Positions 6,875-15,784 of a stretch of 36,651 nt of DNA are shown here, one piece after another (the stretch's first letter is position 1; each line of letters opens with the position of its first letter). The notes beneath the pieces are model-generated. The model did no database searches and was not told the DNA's origin. It saw only the letters and a program-made list of their open reading frames with translations. Where the stretch lies: the NCBI GenBank assembly GCA_040221415.1, contig JAVKEN010000007.1, positions 1 to 36,651 of the forward strand, written 5' to 3'. Origin of the DNA: JAVKEN01 sp040221415. Lineage in GTDB: Bacteria > Pseudomonadota > Alphaproteobacteria > Rickettsiales > JABSSG01. Made by a program: the position numbers and the translations under genes.

Positions 6875-7603
6875 ATGACAGTTAATGTGATATGTATGAA
6901 ATGGGGTGATAAATACGGTCCAGAGTATGTTAATAAACTGTACTCAATGGTTAAAAGAAACCTCAAAAAAAAATTCCGATTTGTTTGTTTTACTGACGAT
7001 TCAACTGGCATAGAAGAAGGCGTTGAAATTCAACCAATGCCAGAATTGGATATACCAAAAAAAAATCAAGGGTCACCTTGGCGCAAGCTTACTGTTTTTG
7101 CTGAGGATTTAGGTGGTCTAAAAGGTCAAACGATGTTTATTGATTTGGATGTCGTAATAGTTGACTCAATAGATTGTTTTTTTGATTTTGCTGGTAGTGA
7201 CTTTACCATCATCGAGAACTGGACTCAAGCTGGCAGGGGGATTGGTAACTCATCAGTTTATATCCTTGAAATTGGTAAATATTCAGATGTTCTTGATTAT
7301 TATAAGAAGCACACTCAGGAAGTTGTTGATAAATATGACAATGAGCAAATTTACCTATCGAAATATATTGGTGACATTAAATACTGGCCTGAAGAGTGGT
7401 GCAAAAGTTTTAAATGCCATTGTCTTCCAGGCGGCCCAGGAGGGATTCTAAATTGGTTTAAAACTCCAGTGATGCCTAAAGGGGCTAAGATTATTGTCTT
7501 TCATGGAAACCCTAAACCAGAAGATGCGATTATTGGCCAGTGGCCAGGCTCTTGGCGCAAGCACGTCCGCCCAACTCCTTGGGTTAAAAAATACTGGCAG
7601 TGA
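6875..7603 (+). CDS. Predicted GT-A type glycosyltransferase
   Basis: A 242-residue soluble protein. The segment MFIDLDVVIVDSID holds a DxD motif (Asp90, Asp92) at the end of a hydrophobic strand, as in metal-dependent GT-A fold transferases that use nucleotide sugars. N-terminal FRFVCFTDD and C-terminal IIVFHGNPKP segments resemble GT8-like and related sugar transferases. Donor and acceptor are unknown; a surface glycan is likely given no other pathway context. CGGAG precedes the ATG at suitable distance. Its 3' end is only 6 bases from the stop of the convergent amidotransferase gene. Confidence 0.8.
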   Translation: MTVNVICMKWGDKYGPEYVNKLYSMVKRNLKKKFRFVCFTDDSTGIEEGVEIQPMPELDIPKKNQGSPWRKLTVFAEDLGGLKGQTMFIDLDVVIVDSIDCFFDFAGSDFTIIENWTQAGRGIGNSSVYILEIGKYSDVLDYYKKHTQEVVDKYDNEQIYLSKYIGDIKYWPEEWCKSFKCHCLPGGPGGILNWFKTPVMPKGAKIIVFHGNPKPEDAIIGQWPGSWRKHVRPTPWVKKYWQ

Positions 7604-7609
7604 CATTTC

Positions 7610-8335
7610 TTAAAGACTTTTGTTTTTGTGCTTTAAACAAAAATTTACAAAATTCTGAAAAAAATCTCTACATGATTTGCGGTACAGCATTAATTCTGGA
7701 TGCCACTGAACTCCTAATATAGATCCTGATTTATTTTCTATTGCTTGTACCATCTTATGTTCATCTATAGATGAGCAAATCATATTTTTACCAAGTTTTT
7801 TAACTGCCTGGTGGTGGATACTATTAACTTTATAGCTGCCTGACATTCCTAAAAAACTCGCTAATTTGGTTTTTGGTAAAACTTTTACAGTCTTTCTATC
7901 AAATATTTTTTTTAATAAGCTTGTGTTAGGAGTGAAGTTTTTAAAAAAATCAGATGCTTCCTGATGTAAACTTCCTCCGAGTACTACATTAATTATCTGC
8001 ATACCTCTGCAAATACCCATTAATGGTATTTTATTCGAGGAAGCGTATTTTATAACCTTCATTTCTAGTGAATCCCTCTCAGGATAATAATTTTTATTAT
8101 GGTGAATAGGTTGTTCGTTATATAAAGCAGGTTGCACATCCTCGCCGCCAGAAATAATAAAACTATCAAATTCTTTAAAGTCTAGTGAGTTTTGCTCCGA
8201 AGTAATTTTTTTTGCTGATGCTTTATTAGTAATGAAAATAGCAAATTTAATGAACCACCATGAGATTAACTGACAGTGGCTTGATGTTGTAACACCAATT
8301 ACAATTTTATGATTTGGTTTATTAGAAGCATTCAT
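7610..8335 (-). CDS. Class I glutamine amidotransferase-like hydrolase (peptidase C26, PuuD-like)
   Basis: 241 residues with the class I amidotransferase triad. GICRGMQ places the nucleophile at Cys109, and GVQWHPE places His212 and Glu214. The ISGGEDVQPALY segment (61-72) is typical of gamma-glutamyl-GABA hydrolase (PuuD) and related C26 peptidases, which cleave gamma-glutamyl amides. No synthase domain is fused and no polyamine genes are nearby, so the true substrate is open. It lies 32 bp downstream of gmk on the same strand and may be co-transcribed. Confidence 0.85.
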   Translation of the reverse strand: MNASNKPNHKIVIGVTTSSHCQLISWWFIKFAIFITNKASAKKITSEQNSLDFKEFDSFIISGGEDVQPALYNEQPIHHNKNYYPERDSLEMKVIKYASSNKIPLMGICRGMQIINVVLGGSLHQEASDFFKNFTPNTSLLKKIFDRKTVKVLPKTKLASFLGMSGSYKVNSIHHQAVKKLGKNMICSSIDEHKMVQAIENKSGSILGVQWHPELMLYRKSCRDFFQNFVNFCLKHKNKSL

Positions 8336-8367
8336 AATAACTTTTATTACTTGTCTACCAACAAGTT

Positions 8368-8991
8368 TTATATCAGATCGCTAATGATTTTACGAGTGTC
8401 CTGACGTTCAGTTCTCAGGCGTTCCGCCTCAACTATATGGCGGATTTCTTTAAGGCTTGTTTCTATATCATCATTTACAATGATGTACTGATATTGACCG
8501 CATTGTTGAATTTCATTTTTAGCTTCATTAAATCTGGTATTAAAGCTATCGATTGATTCTGAATTTCTAAGCATCAACCTTTCTTTCAGAACCCGCATTG
8601 ATGGTGGTAAAATGAAGATTGAGACAATATGTTTTTTTGCTGTTTTATATAATTGGAGTGCACCTTGCCAGTCAATATCATAAACAACATCTTTACCTTC
8701 TTTTAGAATCTCAAAAGTTTGTTTTTTAGGAGTCCCATAAAGATTATTGAATACTTCCGCATGTTCTAAGAATTCCTCATTTTCTAGCATGTCTTCAAAC
8801 TTTTGCTTATCAATAAAATAATAATCTTTGCCCTCTTCTTCGCCCCGACGCTTTTCTCTAGTAGTAGCGGATACTGAAAGAACAAATTTTTTATCTGACG
8901 CAACCAAAGCGCGCGCTAAAGTTGTCTTTCCCGCCCCAGAAGGAGAAGACAAAATAACCATCAAGCTTTGTTTGTGTAAAGTAATGCTCAT
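8368..8991 (-). CDS. gmk: Guanylate kinase
   Basis: Phosphorylates GMP to GDP with ATP, in the cytosol, essential for GTP and dGTP supply. 207 residues, normal length. The P-loop SPSGAGKT is at 16-23. The GMP-binding part follows with SATTREKRRGEEEGKDYYF and the FLEHAEVFNNLYGTPK segment, and the lid and C-terminal helices match the family. A downstream in-frame ATG (MVILSSPSG) is an alternative start; neither has a clear ribosome binding site. Confidence 0.97.
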   Translation of the reverse strand: MSITLHKQSLMVILSSPSGAGKTTLARALVASDKKFVLSVSATTREKRRGEEEGKDYYFIDKQKFEDMLENEEFLEHAEVFNNLYGTPKKQTFEILKEGKDVVYDIDWQGALQLYKTAKKHIVSIFILPPSMRVLKERLMLRNSESIDSFNTRFNEAKNEIQQCGQYQYIIVNDDIETSLKEIRHIVEAERLRTERQDTRKIISDLI

Positions 8992-9085
8992 TTAGATAAA
9001 TAGAATTTAATGTAATATAGCAAATTTTTGTTTAAACTCAATTTCCAATATTCTAACATGATTTTACCTTAACTGATAATTGCTA

Positions 9086-9841
9086 ATGAGAGATATTTTA
9101 ATTACTGGAGCATCATCGGGACTTGGCCAGGCTCTAGCAATCAATTTTGCTGATGATAAAACAGTTTTACACCTAACTGGGCGCAATCTTAAGAGGTTGC
9201 AAGAAACTAAGAAGCTTTGTGAGAAGAAATTAGCTAAGGTTGAGATCAAGGTTATTGATGTCAGAGATAAAGATAAAATGCACAAATATGTTTCACATTT
9301 ATGCAAAGAAAATCACCTAGATATGATTATTGCAAATGCTGGTATTTCAGGTGGTACAGCGCAAGGTATAGAGTCCACTGAGCAGGTTTATGAAATCTTT
9401 GATACTAACCTGTATGGTGTTTTAAACACTATTCAGCCTGCTTTGCCACATTTCTCTAAAAGAAAGAAGGGTAAAATTCTGATCATAAGCTCGCTTGCTG
9501 GATATATTGCGCTACCTAGCTGTCCTGCATATTCAGCTTCTAAGGCAGCTGTACGCTTTTACGGTAATGCCTTAGGTGATTTTGTGAAAGATCGCAATAT
9601 TGACGTTAGAGTAGTTTCTCCGGGCTATATTAAATCGGCTATGACTGCAGTAAATAAGTTCCCAATGCCATTTATTATGGATGCTGATGAGGCGGCGAAA
9701 CTAATTGAGGTCAAGCTTGAAAACTCACGTAATCCTAATATTGCCTTTCCTTGGCCAATGTACTATTCAATCTGGTTGGCGGGAATTATTTCGCGAAAAT
9801 TTATGCGATATATTCTTCGACTTCTTCCTCGAAAGCAATAG
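9086..9841 (+). CDS. Short-chain dehydrogenase/reductase
   Basis: Classical SDR of 251 residues from the ATG at 9086. TGASSGLG (7-14) binds the NAD(P) cofactor, NAG is at about 84-86, the catalytic Ser is in IISSLAG, and YSASK provides Tyr149 and Lys153. The PGYIKSAM segment follows as usual. A hydrophobic C-terminal stretch (YYSIWLAGIISRKFMRYILRLL) suggests peripheral membrane association, seen in SDRs that act on lipids. The substrate is unknown. Its last 41 bases overlap the 3' end of the convergent PRPP-synthetase-like gene. Confidence 0.92.
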   Translation: MRDILITGASSGLGQALAINFADDKTVLHLTGRNLKRLQETKKLCEKKLAKVEIKVIDVRDKDKMHKYVSHLCKENHLDMIIANAGISGGTAQGIESTEQVYEIFDTNLYGVLNTIQPALPHFSKRKKGKILIISSLAGYIALPSCPAYSASKAAVRFYGNALGDFVKDRNIDVRVVSPGYIKSAMTAVNKFPMPFIMDADEAAKLIEVKLENSRNPNIAFPWPMYYSIWLAGIISRKFMRYILRLLPRKQ

Positions 9842-10589
9842 ACTCATACTCTTCTGGGAGCAAGCTATCAATATTTATAGATTTGATTCTTGGATCATCA
9901 TTTGGAATTGAATCAGAAACAATAATATCTTCGAATATATTCTCTTCAAATAAGTGGTCCGTTCCATTAGAAAACACACCGTGCACTGCTACTAAATATA
10001 CTCCAGTTGCACCATGAGATTTCAGGTATTTAGCAGCAGCGATAGCGGTATTTCCAGTATCAATAATATCGTCCAAAATAATTGCATCTTTACCTAAGAC
10101 ATTACCACGAAATTTACTGCAAAAAATGGTACCTTTTTTAAGTCTAGTTTTGGCTATATAAAAAATATTATCCTGATGATTTTCATCAAATATATTTTTT
10201 GCTATTTGCTTTACTCTTATCTGGGCGCGGTCATTATATTTTTCTCCACCATCTGGGGCACCAATTGCAATATTAGAACTAAAGTTTTGACGAATATAGG
10301 AGGCGGCTAAATTATCTAGTTCAACAACTCTAAGGTTCTCTCCGAACAGTTTGTAATACTGCTTAATAGATTCATTTGAGTGTGGAGAAAGTAGAGTCAC
10401 ATAATTAACCCCAGCCTTTTTAAATTCTTGTGCCACTTTAAAATTTGGAGAATTTCTTCCACCACGATCATAGCGGTAAAATTTATTATATTTTATGAAT
10501 AAATTTACTTGCTCATCTTTTGTTTTTATAAGCTTAATGTCTCTGCATAGCTTCTTATAACCGCCAATATGTGCAACAATATTTCTCAT
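9801..10589 (-). CDS. Short ribose-phosphate pyrophosphokinase-like protein
   Basis: Related to PRPP synthetase, which makes phosphoribosyl pyrophosphate from ribose 5-phosphate and ATP. The PRPP loop AIILDDIIDTGNTA, the YLVAVHGVFSNG segment, the IAIGAPDGGEKYNDRA region and the SDSIPNDDPR end all align with the family. At about 262 residues it is some 50 shorter than the usual 310. The loss is at the N-terminus, where the ATP-binding segment of canonical enzymes normally lies, so activity is uncertain. The ATG at 10589 is used; a GTG four codons earlier is possible. The gene overlaps the convergent SDR gene by 41 bp at the 3' end. Confidence 0.82.
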   Translation of the reverse strand: MRNIVAHIGGYKKLCRDIKLIKTKDEQVNLFIKYNKFYRYDRGGRNSPNFKVAQEFKKAGVNYVTLLSPHSNESIKQYYKLFGENLRVVELDNLAASYIRQNFSSNIAIGAPDGGEKYNDRAQIRVKQIAKNIFDENHQDNIFYIAKTRLKKGTIFCSKFRGNVLGKDAIILDDIIDTGNTAIAAAKYLKSHGATGVYLVAVHGVFSNGTDHLFEENIFEDIIVSDSIPNDDPRIKSINIDSLLPEEYESIAFEEEVEEYIA

Positions 10590-10690
10590 AGATGATATCA
10601 CTCACTCTTAAATGCTATCTAAGACTAAATTTGCTATTTCTTCAACCGTTTTATTTGCTATAAGTGTCTACTTTGTTGTAAAAAGTTAAT

Positions 10691-11701
10691 ATGAACCTAA
10701 ATATAAAACATAAAAAAGTTGCTTTTTGGTCTTTTTATATCTGCATTTTGCTGATTTTCATGATTGGCATTGGCGGCTATACCAGGCTAACAGATTCGGG
10801 GCTGTCCATTGTTGAATGGAAACCAGTGACGGGAATTTGGTATCCTGTAACTGATCAAGGGTGGCAGCAGGAATTTAACAAATATCAAAATTCCCCTGAG
10901 TATAAACAGGTTAATTTTGCAATGAGTCTGGCAGAGTTCAAAAAAATATATTTTGTTGAGTATTTTCACCGATTATTTGGTCGGATGTTGGGAGTATTCT
11001 TCTTTGTTCCATTTGTATTTTTTGCAGTAAAAAAATATTTCATGGGTAAAGATATTTACAAGTTTTTCGGAGTACTTTTGCTTGGAGGTTTCCAAGGTTT
11101 TGTTGGTTGGTATATGGTTACGTCTGGTTTAGTCAAAGATCCGCACGTAAGCCATTTCCGTCTATCCTTTCATCTTGTGATGGCGATATTTATATATGCT
11201 TGTTTATTTTGGCAAGGGCTTAACTACCTAAGCAATAATTTCTCTAAACGATTTACCCTGTTTAATAAAGCAGGTTTTTTGCTTGTGCTGGCCATGTTAC
11301 AAATTTTTTATGGAGGCTTAGTAGCTGGTCTTGATGCGGGCAAAATATATAATCAATTCCCAATGATGGGTGACTCTCTGATTCCAAAAGAAATGAGGGG
11401 TTTAGATATATTAGAAGTGTTGTTTTATAACCCAGTAACAGTGCAATTTATTCATCGATTTATTGGCGTGATATTTGCCTGCATGGTTATTTTTATTACA
11501 TATCGAAATTGGCGCAAAGATATTCATCATGAGGTATATCTTTTACTGTCTTTGATGGTTTTAGTGCAGTTCTGTTTGGGAGTGATGACTCTGATTACAG
11601 AAGTAAATATTCAATATGCGCTTCTACACCAGATTGTGGCGGTATTAATAATTTCAAATTTACTTTTGTTGTCGCATTCATTAATATACAGAAAATCTTA
11701 A
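10691..11701 (+). CDS. ctaA: Heme A synthase (COX15/CtaA type 2)
   Basis: Oxidises the C8 methyl of heme O to the formyl group of heme A for cytochrome aa3 oxidase, in the inner membrane. 336 residues with eight hydrophobic segments. The N-terminal GGYTRLTDSGLSIVEWKP is the alphaproteobacterial/mitochondrial COX15 signature. Conserved heme-ligand histidines are visible in EYFHRLFGR, SFHLVMA, FIHRFIGV and LHQIVAV. hemA starts 9 bp downstream on the same strand, so the two heme genes form an operon. Confidence 0.96.
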   Translation: MNLNIKHKKVAFWSFYICILLIFMIGIGGYTRLTDSGLSIVEWKPVTGIWYPVTDQGWQQEFNKYQNSPEYKQVNFAMSLAEFKKIYFVEYFHRLFGRMLGVFFFVPFVFFAVKKYFMGKDIYKFFGVLLLGGFQGFVGWYMVTSGLVKDPHVSHFRLSFHLVMAIFIYACLFWQGLNYLSNNFSKRFTLFNKAGFLLVLAMLQIFYGGLVAGLDAGKIYNQFPMMGDSLIPKEMRGLDILEVLFYNPVTVQFIHRFIGVIFACMVIFITYRNWRKDIHHEVYLLLSLMVLVQFCLGVMTLITEVNIQYALLHQIVAVLIISNLLLLSHSLIYRKS

Positions 11702-11710
11702 TAATTACTT

Positions 11711-12919
11711 ATGGGTTATTACCAAAAATTCCAAGCTGCTATTCAGCAGGTAAAATCGGAAGGTAGATATAGAGAGTTTCTTGATGTATCTAGGTATGCA
11801 GACCGTATGCCTTATGCAAGAGATCATCAGCGTAATCGTGATGCTATTCTTTGGTGTATCAACGATTATCTAGGAATGAGCCAAAATTCTCAGGTTCTTG
11901 ATGCTTTCTCGGCAGCTGCAAAAAAATATGGTGTTGGTTCTGGAGGAACTAGAAATATTGGTGGGAACAGCCATGAAGTAGTGAAGTTAGAGGCAGAATT
12001 AGCGGATCTTCACAACAAACAAGCTGGCCTTGTTTTTACTTCAGGTTATGTTGCAAACGAAGCTACATTATCAACATTAGTAAAAATTTTCCCTGACATG
12101 GTATTCTTTTCAGATGAGGGGAATCATGCCTCAATCATCGAGGGAATTCGTCATAATAAGGCGCGCAAAGAAATTTTTAGACATAATGATGTTGCTCATC
12201 TTGAGGAGTTAATTTCTCGGTATGATTCTGATGTTCCAAAAATGATTGTGTTTGAATCTGCATATTCTATGGATGGCAAAGTTGCTCCGATTAAAGAAAT
12301 TTGTGATATTGCAGAAAAATATAACGCATTAACGTATATCGATGAAGTCCATACGGTTGGACTATATGGAAATAGGGGTGCCGGAATGGCAGAAAAAATG
12401 GGTCAAGCTGATCGCATTGATATTATCCAAGGAACTTTAGCAAAAGCATTTGGCACTCATGGTGGTTATATAACAGGAAGAGAAGAGCTAGTAGATGCTA
12501 TTAGAAGTTGCGCTTCAGGTTTTATTTTTACCACCTCTATACCGCCAGCTGTTGCAGCAGCAGCAAGAGCAAGTGTAAAATATTTAAAAGAAAGTGAGTT
12601 GGAAAGAGAGCAGCTATATCGTAAAACGAGGCTACTAAGAGATTTATTGATTTCGAAAAGGATTAATTTAATTCAGAACGAAACTCATATTATTCCTGTA
12701 TTGATTAATGATCCTAATAAAGCAAGACAAGCTTCAAAAGCTTTACTTGAGGAGTATGGTATGTATATCCAGCACATTAATTATCCAACGGTTTCAAAAG
12801 GAACTGAAAGGTTGAGAATTACTCCAACTCCGCTGCATACAGATGAGATGATTCATAATCTTGCAAATGCAATAAAAGCGGTTTTATCTAAATTAGAAGA
12901 CCAAGAAGCAGCGGCTTAG
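11711..12919 (+). CDS. hemA: 5-aminolevulinate synthase
   Basis: PLP enzyme that condenses glycine and succinyl-CoA, the first step of the C4 (Shemin) heme pathway, found in Alphaproteobacteria and mitochondria. 402 residues, normal length. The GSGGTRNIGGNSHEVVKLE segment, DEVHTVGLYG (Asp211, His214 near the cofactor) and GTLAKAFG (Lys245, Schiff base) are intact. Downstream of ctaA with a 9-bp gap. Its stop overlaps that of the convergent downstream gene by 4 bp. Confidence 0.98.
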   Translation: MGYYQKFQAAIQQVKSEGRYREFLDVSRYADRMPYARDHQRNRDAILWCINDYLGMSQNSQVLDAFSAAAKKYGVGSGGTRNIGGNSHEVVKLEAELADLHNKQAGLVFTSGYVANEATLSTLVKIFPDMVFFSDEGNHASIIEGIRHNKARKEIFRHNDVAHLEELISRYDSDVPKMIVFESAYSMDGKVAPIKEICDIAEKYNALTYIDEVHTVGLYGNRGAGMAEKMGQADRIDIIQGTLAKAFGTHGGYITGREELVDAIRSCASGFIFTTSIPPAVAAAARASVKYLKESELEREQLYRKTRLLRDLLISKRINLIQNETHIIPVLINDPNKARQASKALLEEYGMYIQHINYPTVSKGTERLRITPTPLHTDEMIHNLANAIKAVLSKLEDQEAAA

Positions 12920-13443
12920 AGCCCCCTGGATTTCTCAGTAGATTTACTTCTAGCAGCTGGCGCTGAAGGTGTTGAGGATTTTTCGGAAGCATCAGAGCAT
13001 AAGATTCTAGTAAGATTTGTAGCAACTTCGTATACAGTTGCCGATATGGGTTTAGGATTTCTTATTTTTCTTACTGAAGAAGTAGCGTGTGTTGACGATC
13101 TTATGATTGTTTCTGGTTCTGTAGATGATAATTTTATCTCCTGTTTTCCAATATAATGTTCAGACGCGGTGTACACAGCTTCATGTTCAGAGTCCATCTC
13201 TTTTGCTGTATCAGTTTCGAGAGGTGATGTAAATCCACTCTCAGTAAATATAACCTTCCCATATGATTTGGCCTTAGATGGTCTGGCCTTGGGTATTTGT
13301 TTTGCTTCAGAGTAAGTTGATGCTTCTATAGATTCTATAGTGTCGTGCCTTGGAGATTGTGTTTTTGTAATCACCTCTTCCCTTGATGGCACATCTTCGA
13401 TGCTGGCTGAGAGATATTTGGTATCGGCTTTTTTGTTGGTCAT
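12916..13443 (-). CDS. Ser/Thr/Lys-rich hypothetical protein
   Basis: A 175-residue hydrophilic protein with no signal peptide, membrane helix or known domain. It is rich in Ser, Thr, Glu and Lys and is probably largely disordered, with one more ordered part near ATVYEVATNLTRILCSD. The C-terminal tail (ARSKSTEKSRGL) is basic. Tail and disorder would fit a type IV-secreted substrate, but this is only inference. No clear Shine-Dalgarno precedes the ATG at 13443. Its stop overlaps the hemA stop by 4 bp. Confidence 0.6.
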   Translation of the reverse strand: MTNKKADTKYLSASIEDVPSREEVITKTQSPRHDTIESIEASTYSEAKQIPKARPSKAKSYGKVIFTESGFTSPLETDTAKEMDSEHEAVYTASEHYIGKQEIKLSSTEPETIIRSSTHATSSVRKIRNPKPISATVYEVATNLTRILCSDASEKSSTPSAPAARSKSTEKSRGL

Positions 13444-13567
13444 TTAGAAACGCAAAAGTTTAATATATATGATCTCATCAAATGTTTAAGAAAGTGTTAA
13501 ATATATTAACTCTGTATTTTTTTGTTTTAAAATATTAGAATGCAAACATCTTATAAATAATAAAAAT

Positions 13568-14848
13568 ATGGGCCTAGCTTTTAGTTTTTTTCCGATTTTT
13601 CTCTTTGTTCTAATCTATGTTGGAAGTGGAGTTTACTTTAGTATCCAGGGAGTCGATAATGCTTTCTATCAAGTCTCTCCTATTACAGCTATTATCCCAG
13701 CGATTATCTTTGGCTGGCTTATTCATCGTGGGAAAACTCAAGAGAAGATGAATGATTTTCTAGATGGTGTAAGGCATCGTGATATTATCACGATGTGCAT
13801 TGTGTTTTTATTAGCGGGAGCTTTTAGTGCGGTCACTAAATCAATAGGTAGCGTAGATTCTACTGTGAATATGTCGCTGTCTTTTATTCCTGCAAAATAT
13901 CTGTTAATTGGAATTTTTCTTACTGCAGCATTTATTTCAACGGCGATTGGTACATCAATGGGTACAATTGCAACAGTCGCTCCGATTGCCGCGAGCCTTA
14001 CAGACCAAGGAGCTTTTGGTCCGGAAGTTGCAATGGCGACGGTGGTTGGTGGGGCGATGTTTGGTGATAATTTATCAGTAATTTCTGACACCACAATTGC
14101 CTCAGTTATGTCACAAGAAGCAAATCTAAAAGAGAAGATAAAGCTCAATGCATTAATAGCCGTGATCTCTGCTTTAGTAACAATAGTTATTTTATTGCTG
14201 AGTCATGATGTCGATATAAATATTGCAGACCGTTCATACTCACTTTTATTAGTTGCTCCATATATATTTCTAATAATCTTAGCAGTATGCGGAGTAAATG
14301 TTTTTACTGTGCTGATTTCTTCGATAATTTTTGCAGGAATAATTGGATATTTTGACTCTTCATACAATCTTTTAGGGATGAGCGAAGATATGACTAATGG
14401 GTTCCTGGGAATGTATGAGATTTTATTATTATCATTAATGGTAGGCGGGCTTTCAGGCCTAGCTGGCAATTCAACTAAGAAGCTTGCTGAAAAACTTGCT
14501 GACTGGATTTCAAGAAATGGTTCAGCAAAATTAGCACAGCTAGTCATGGCAAAAATTGTTTCAATATTCGATATCTTACTAGCTAATAATACAGTCGCAA
14601 TCATATTCAGCGGCGAGATAGTAAGAAACATTGCTATAAAACACCGTATTCCTCGTCATTACAGTGCTACTTGGATTGATAATTTCTCCTGTGTTTTTCA
14701 GGGTTTGATTCCTTATGGAGCGCAAATTCTCCTTGCAAGCAGTATAGCTGGGATCTCGCCTCTTATGATAACCCCGCATGTTTATTACTGCTTTGTTTTA
14801 GCGGTGGTATCTGTTTCATTTATTATGCTTAAAAAGCATAAAGCTTAA
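13568..14848 (+). CDS. nhaC: NhaC-type Na+/H+ antiporter
   Basis: Integral membrane antiporter of 426 residues with about 11 to 12 hydrophobic segments. The GAMFGDNLSVISDTTIAS segment (about residues 159-176) is the conserved NhaC-family signature, and AFISTAIGTSMGTIATVAPIA precedes it. The C-terminal half repeats the theme around LLANNTVAIIFSGEI. It would exchange Na+ or a related cation for protons across the inner membrane; some family members exchange organic acids, so the substrate is not certain. No Shine-Dalgarno is visible. Confidence 0.88.
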   Translation: MGLAFSFFPIFLFVLIYVGSGVYFSIQGVDNAFYQVSPITAIIPAIIFGWLIHRGKTQEKMNDFLDGVRHRDIITMCIVFLLAGAFSAVTKSIGSVDSTVNMSLSFIPAKYLLIGIFLTAAFISTAIGTSMGTIATVAPIAASLTDQGAFGPEVAMATVVGGAMFGDNLSVISDTTIASVMSQEANLKEKIKLNALIAVISALVTIVILLLSHDVDINIADRSYSLLLVAPYIFLIILAVCGVNVFTVLISSIIFAGIIGYFDSSYNLLGMSEDMTNGFLGMYEILLLSLMVGGLSGLAGNSTKKLAEKLADWISRNGSAKLAQLVMAKIVSIFDILLANNTVAIIFSGEIVRNIAIKHRIPRHYSATWIDNFSCVFQGLIPYGAQILLASSIAGISPLMITPHVYYCFVLAVVSVSFIMLKKHKA

Positions 14849-14874
14849 AAAAAAATTGCCTAAATAATGTAATA

Positions 14875-14903
14875 TTGACTTTCAATATTACTTTGCATAT
14901 ATT
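14875..14903 (+). promoter_or_regulatory. Strong sigma70 promoter of the outer-membrane barrel gene
   Basis: TTGACT (14875-14880), a 17-bp spacer and TATATT (14898-14903). Transcription would start near 14910, giving a 40-base leader that carries GAGGTAA ahead of the ATG. Confidence 0.65.
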
Positions 14904-14949
14904 CTCGTGTTAATATTGCACTAATAAATAAATTTACTGAGGTAATAAA

Positions 14950-15630
14950 ATGAAAAAATTAATAGTAACAGCTTGTGTCGCTGCTTTAGCTATGAACGCT
15001 AATGCTGGTGGCGCTCCTTCTAAGGCTGCTAAAAGAAGCTCTTCTGTAGCTCCGTTTGAAAATTTTTACGGTGTCGTTACAGGTGGTTATTCAAAATCAA
15101 TGAAAGTTAAAGGTGACTTTGGCGGTGAAGATATGGGTGACTCAGCGATTATGGGTCTTGGAGTTAAAACTGACGTTTGTAAAGATATGAAGGTTGGTTT
15201 GAACTTTGAGTACAGACCTTCTTATAAGATTAATGAAACAACATCATCAGATGTTACAAAAGACAAATACAAAATTGGTTCTTTGATGCTAACAGGTTCA
15301 TACGACATTTCTGCATTAAAAACATTTTTTACTCCATATATTGAAGTTGGCGCGGGTGCAGCAAGAATTAACTCACCTTCAGGCTCTTACAGCATTGTTG
15401 GTGGATCTACTAACTCAACAGATTCTAAGACAAAAACAAATTTTGCATATAGTGCGGGGTTAGGTGCTAAATTTGAACTTGATAAAAATTTCAACTTAGG
15501 AGTTGGGTACAAGTATTCTAATTTTGGTAAATTTGAAAACTCAGTAACAATTTCTGGCACTAAATATCCTATGAATGCAAAAAGATTACATACAAATGAC
15601 TTCATTGCATCTTTGGAATATAAATTCTAG
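14950..15630 (+). CDS. Outer-membrane beta-barrel protein (OmpA/OmpX-like porin family)
   Basis: 226 residues. A clear signal peptide (MKKLIVTACVAALAMNANA, cleavage near residue 19) is followed by alternating beta strands: FYGVVTGGYSKSMKVKG, DMKVGLNFEYRPSYK, TPYIEVGAGAARIN, GLGAKFELDKNFNLGVGYKYSNFG. It ends in DFIASLEYKF, with the C-terminal Phe recognised by BamA. The eight-strand size and the layout resemble the small surface antigens of Rickettsiales. Strong promoter, ribosome binding site and terminator suggest high expression as a single-gene unit. Exact function unknown. Confidence 0.9.
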   Translation: MKKLIVTACVAALAMNANAGGAPSKAAKRSSSVAPFENFYGVVTGGYSKSMKVKGDFGGEDMGDSAIMGLGVKTDVCKDMKVGLNFEYRPSYKINETTSSDVTKDKYKIGSLMLTGSYDISALKTFFTPYIEVGAGAARINSPSGSYSIVGGSTNSTDSKTKTNFAYSAGLGAKFELDKNFNLGVGYKYSNFGKFENSVTISGTKYPMNAKRLHTNDFIASLEYKF

Positions 15631-15658
15631 TTTTAATTTATAAATAAAATAGTTATTG

Positions 15659-15686
15659 AACCCCTGGTTTTCCGGGGGTTTTTTTT
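15659..15686 (+). terminator. Rho-independent terminator after the barrel gene
   Basis: A 9-bp stem (15659-15667 with 15672-15680) with a TTTT loop runs straight into eight T residues (15679-15686). Confidence 0.92.
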
Positions 15687-15725
15687 ATACGGCAGAAAAA
15701 GTAATTAATTTTTATTAATAATTGC

Positions 15726-15754
15726 TTGCAGTTGTTGTTTGTACATGTTAAATT
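15726..15754 (+). promoter_or_regulatory. Candidate promoter of the first Pro-Thr repeat gene
   Basis: TTGCAG (15726-15731), 17 bp and TAAATT (15749-15754) lie 30 bases before the ATG. Both boxes match the consensus only partly. Confidence 0.3.
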
Positions 15755-15784
15755 ACGTCAAACTTAATTTAAGAGGAGGACATT

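Noticed and set aside
9705..10017. Plus-strand frames across the SDR/PRPP junction
   Set aside because: They are shadows of the two recognised genes and match no family.
14824..14860. Hairpin at the 3' end of nhaC as a terminator
   Set aside because: The stem is followed by an A-run, not a T-run, on the plus strand, and lies partly in the coding region.
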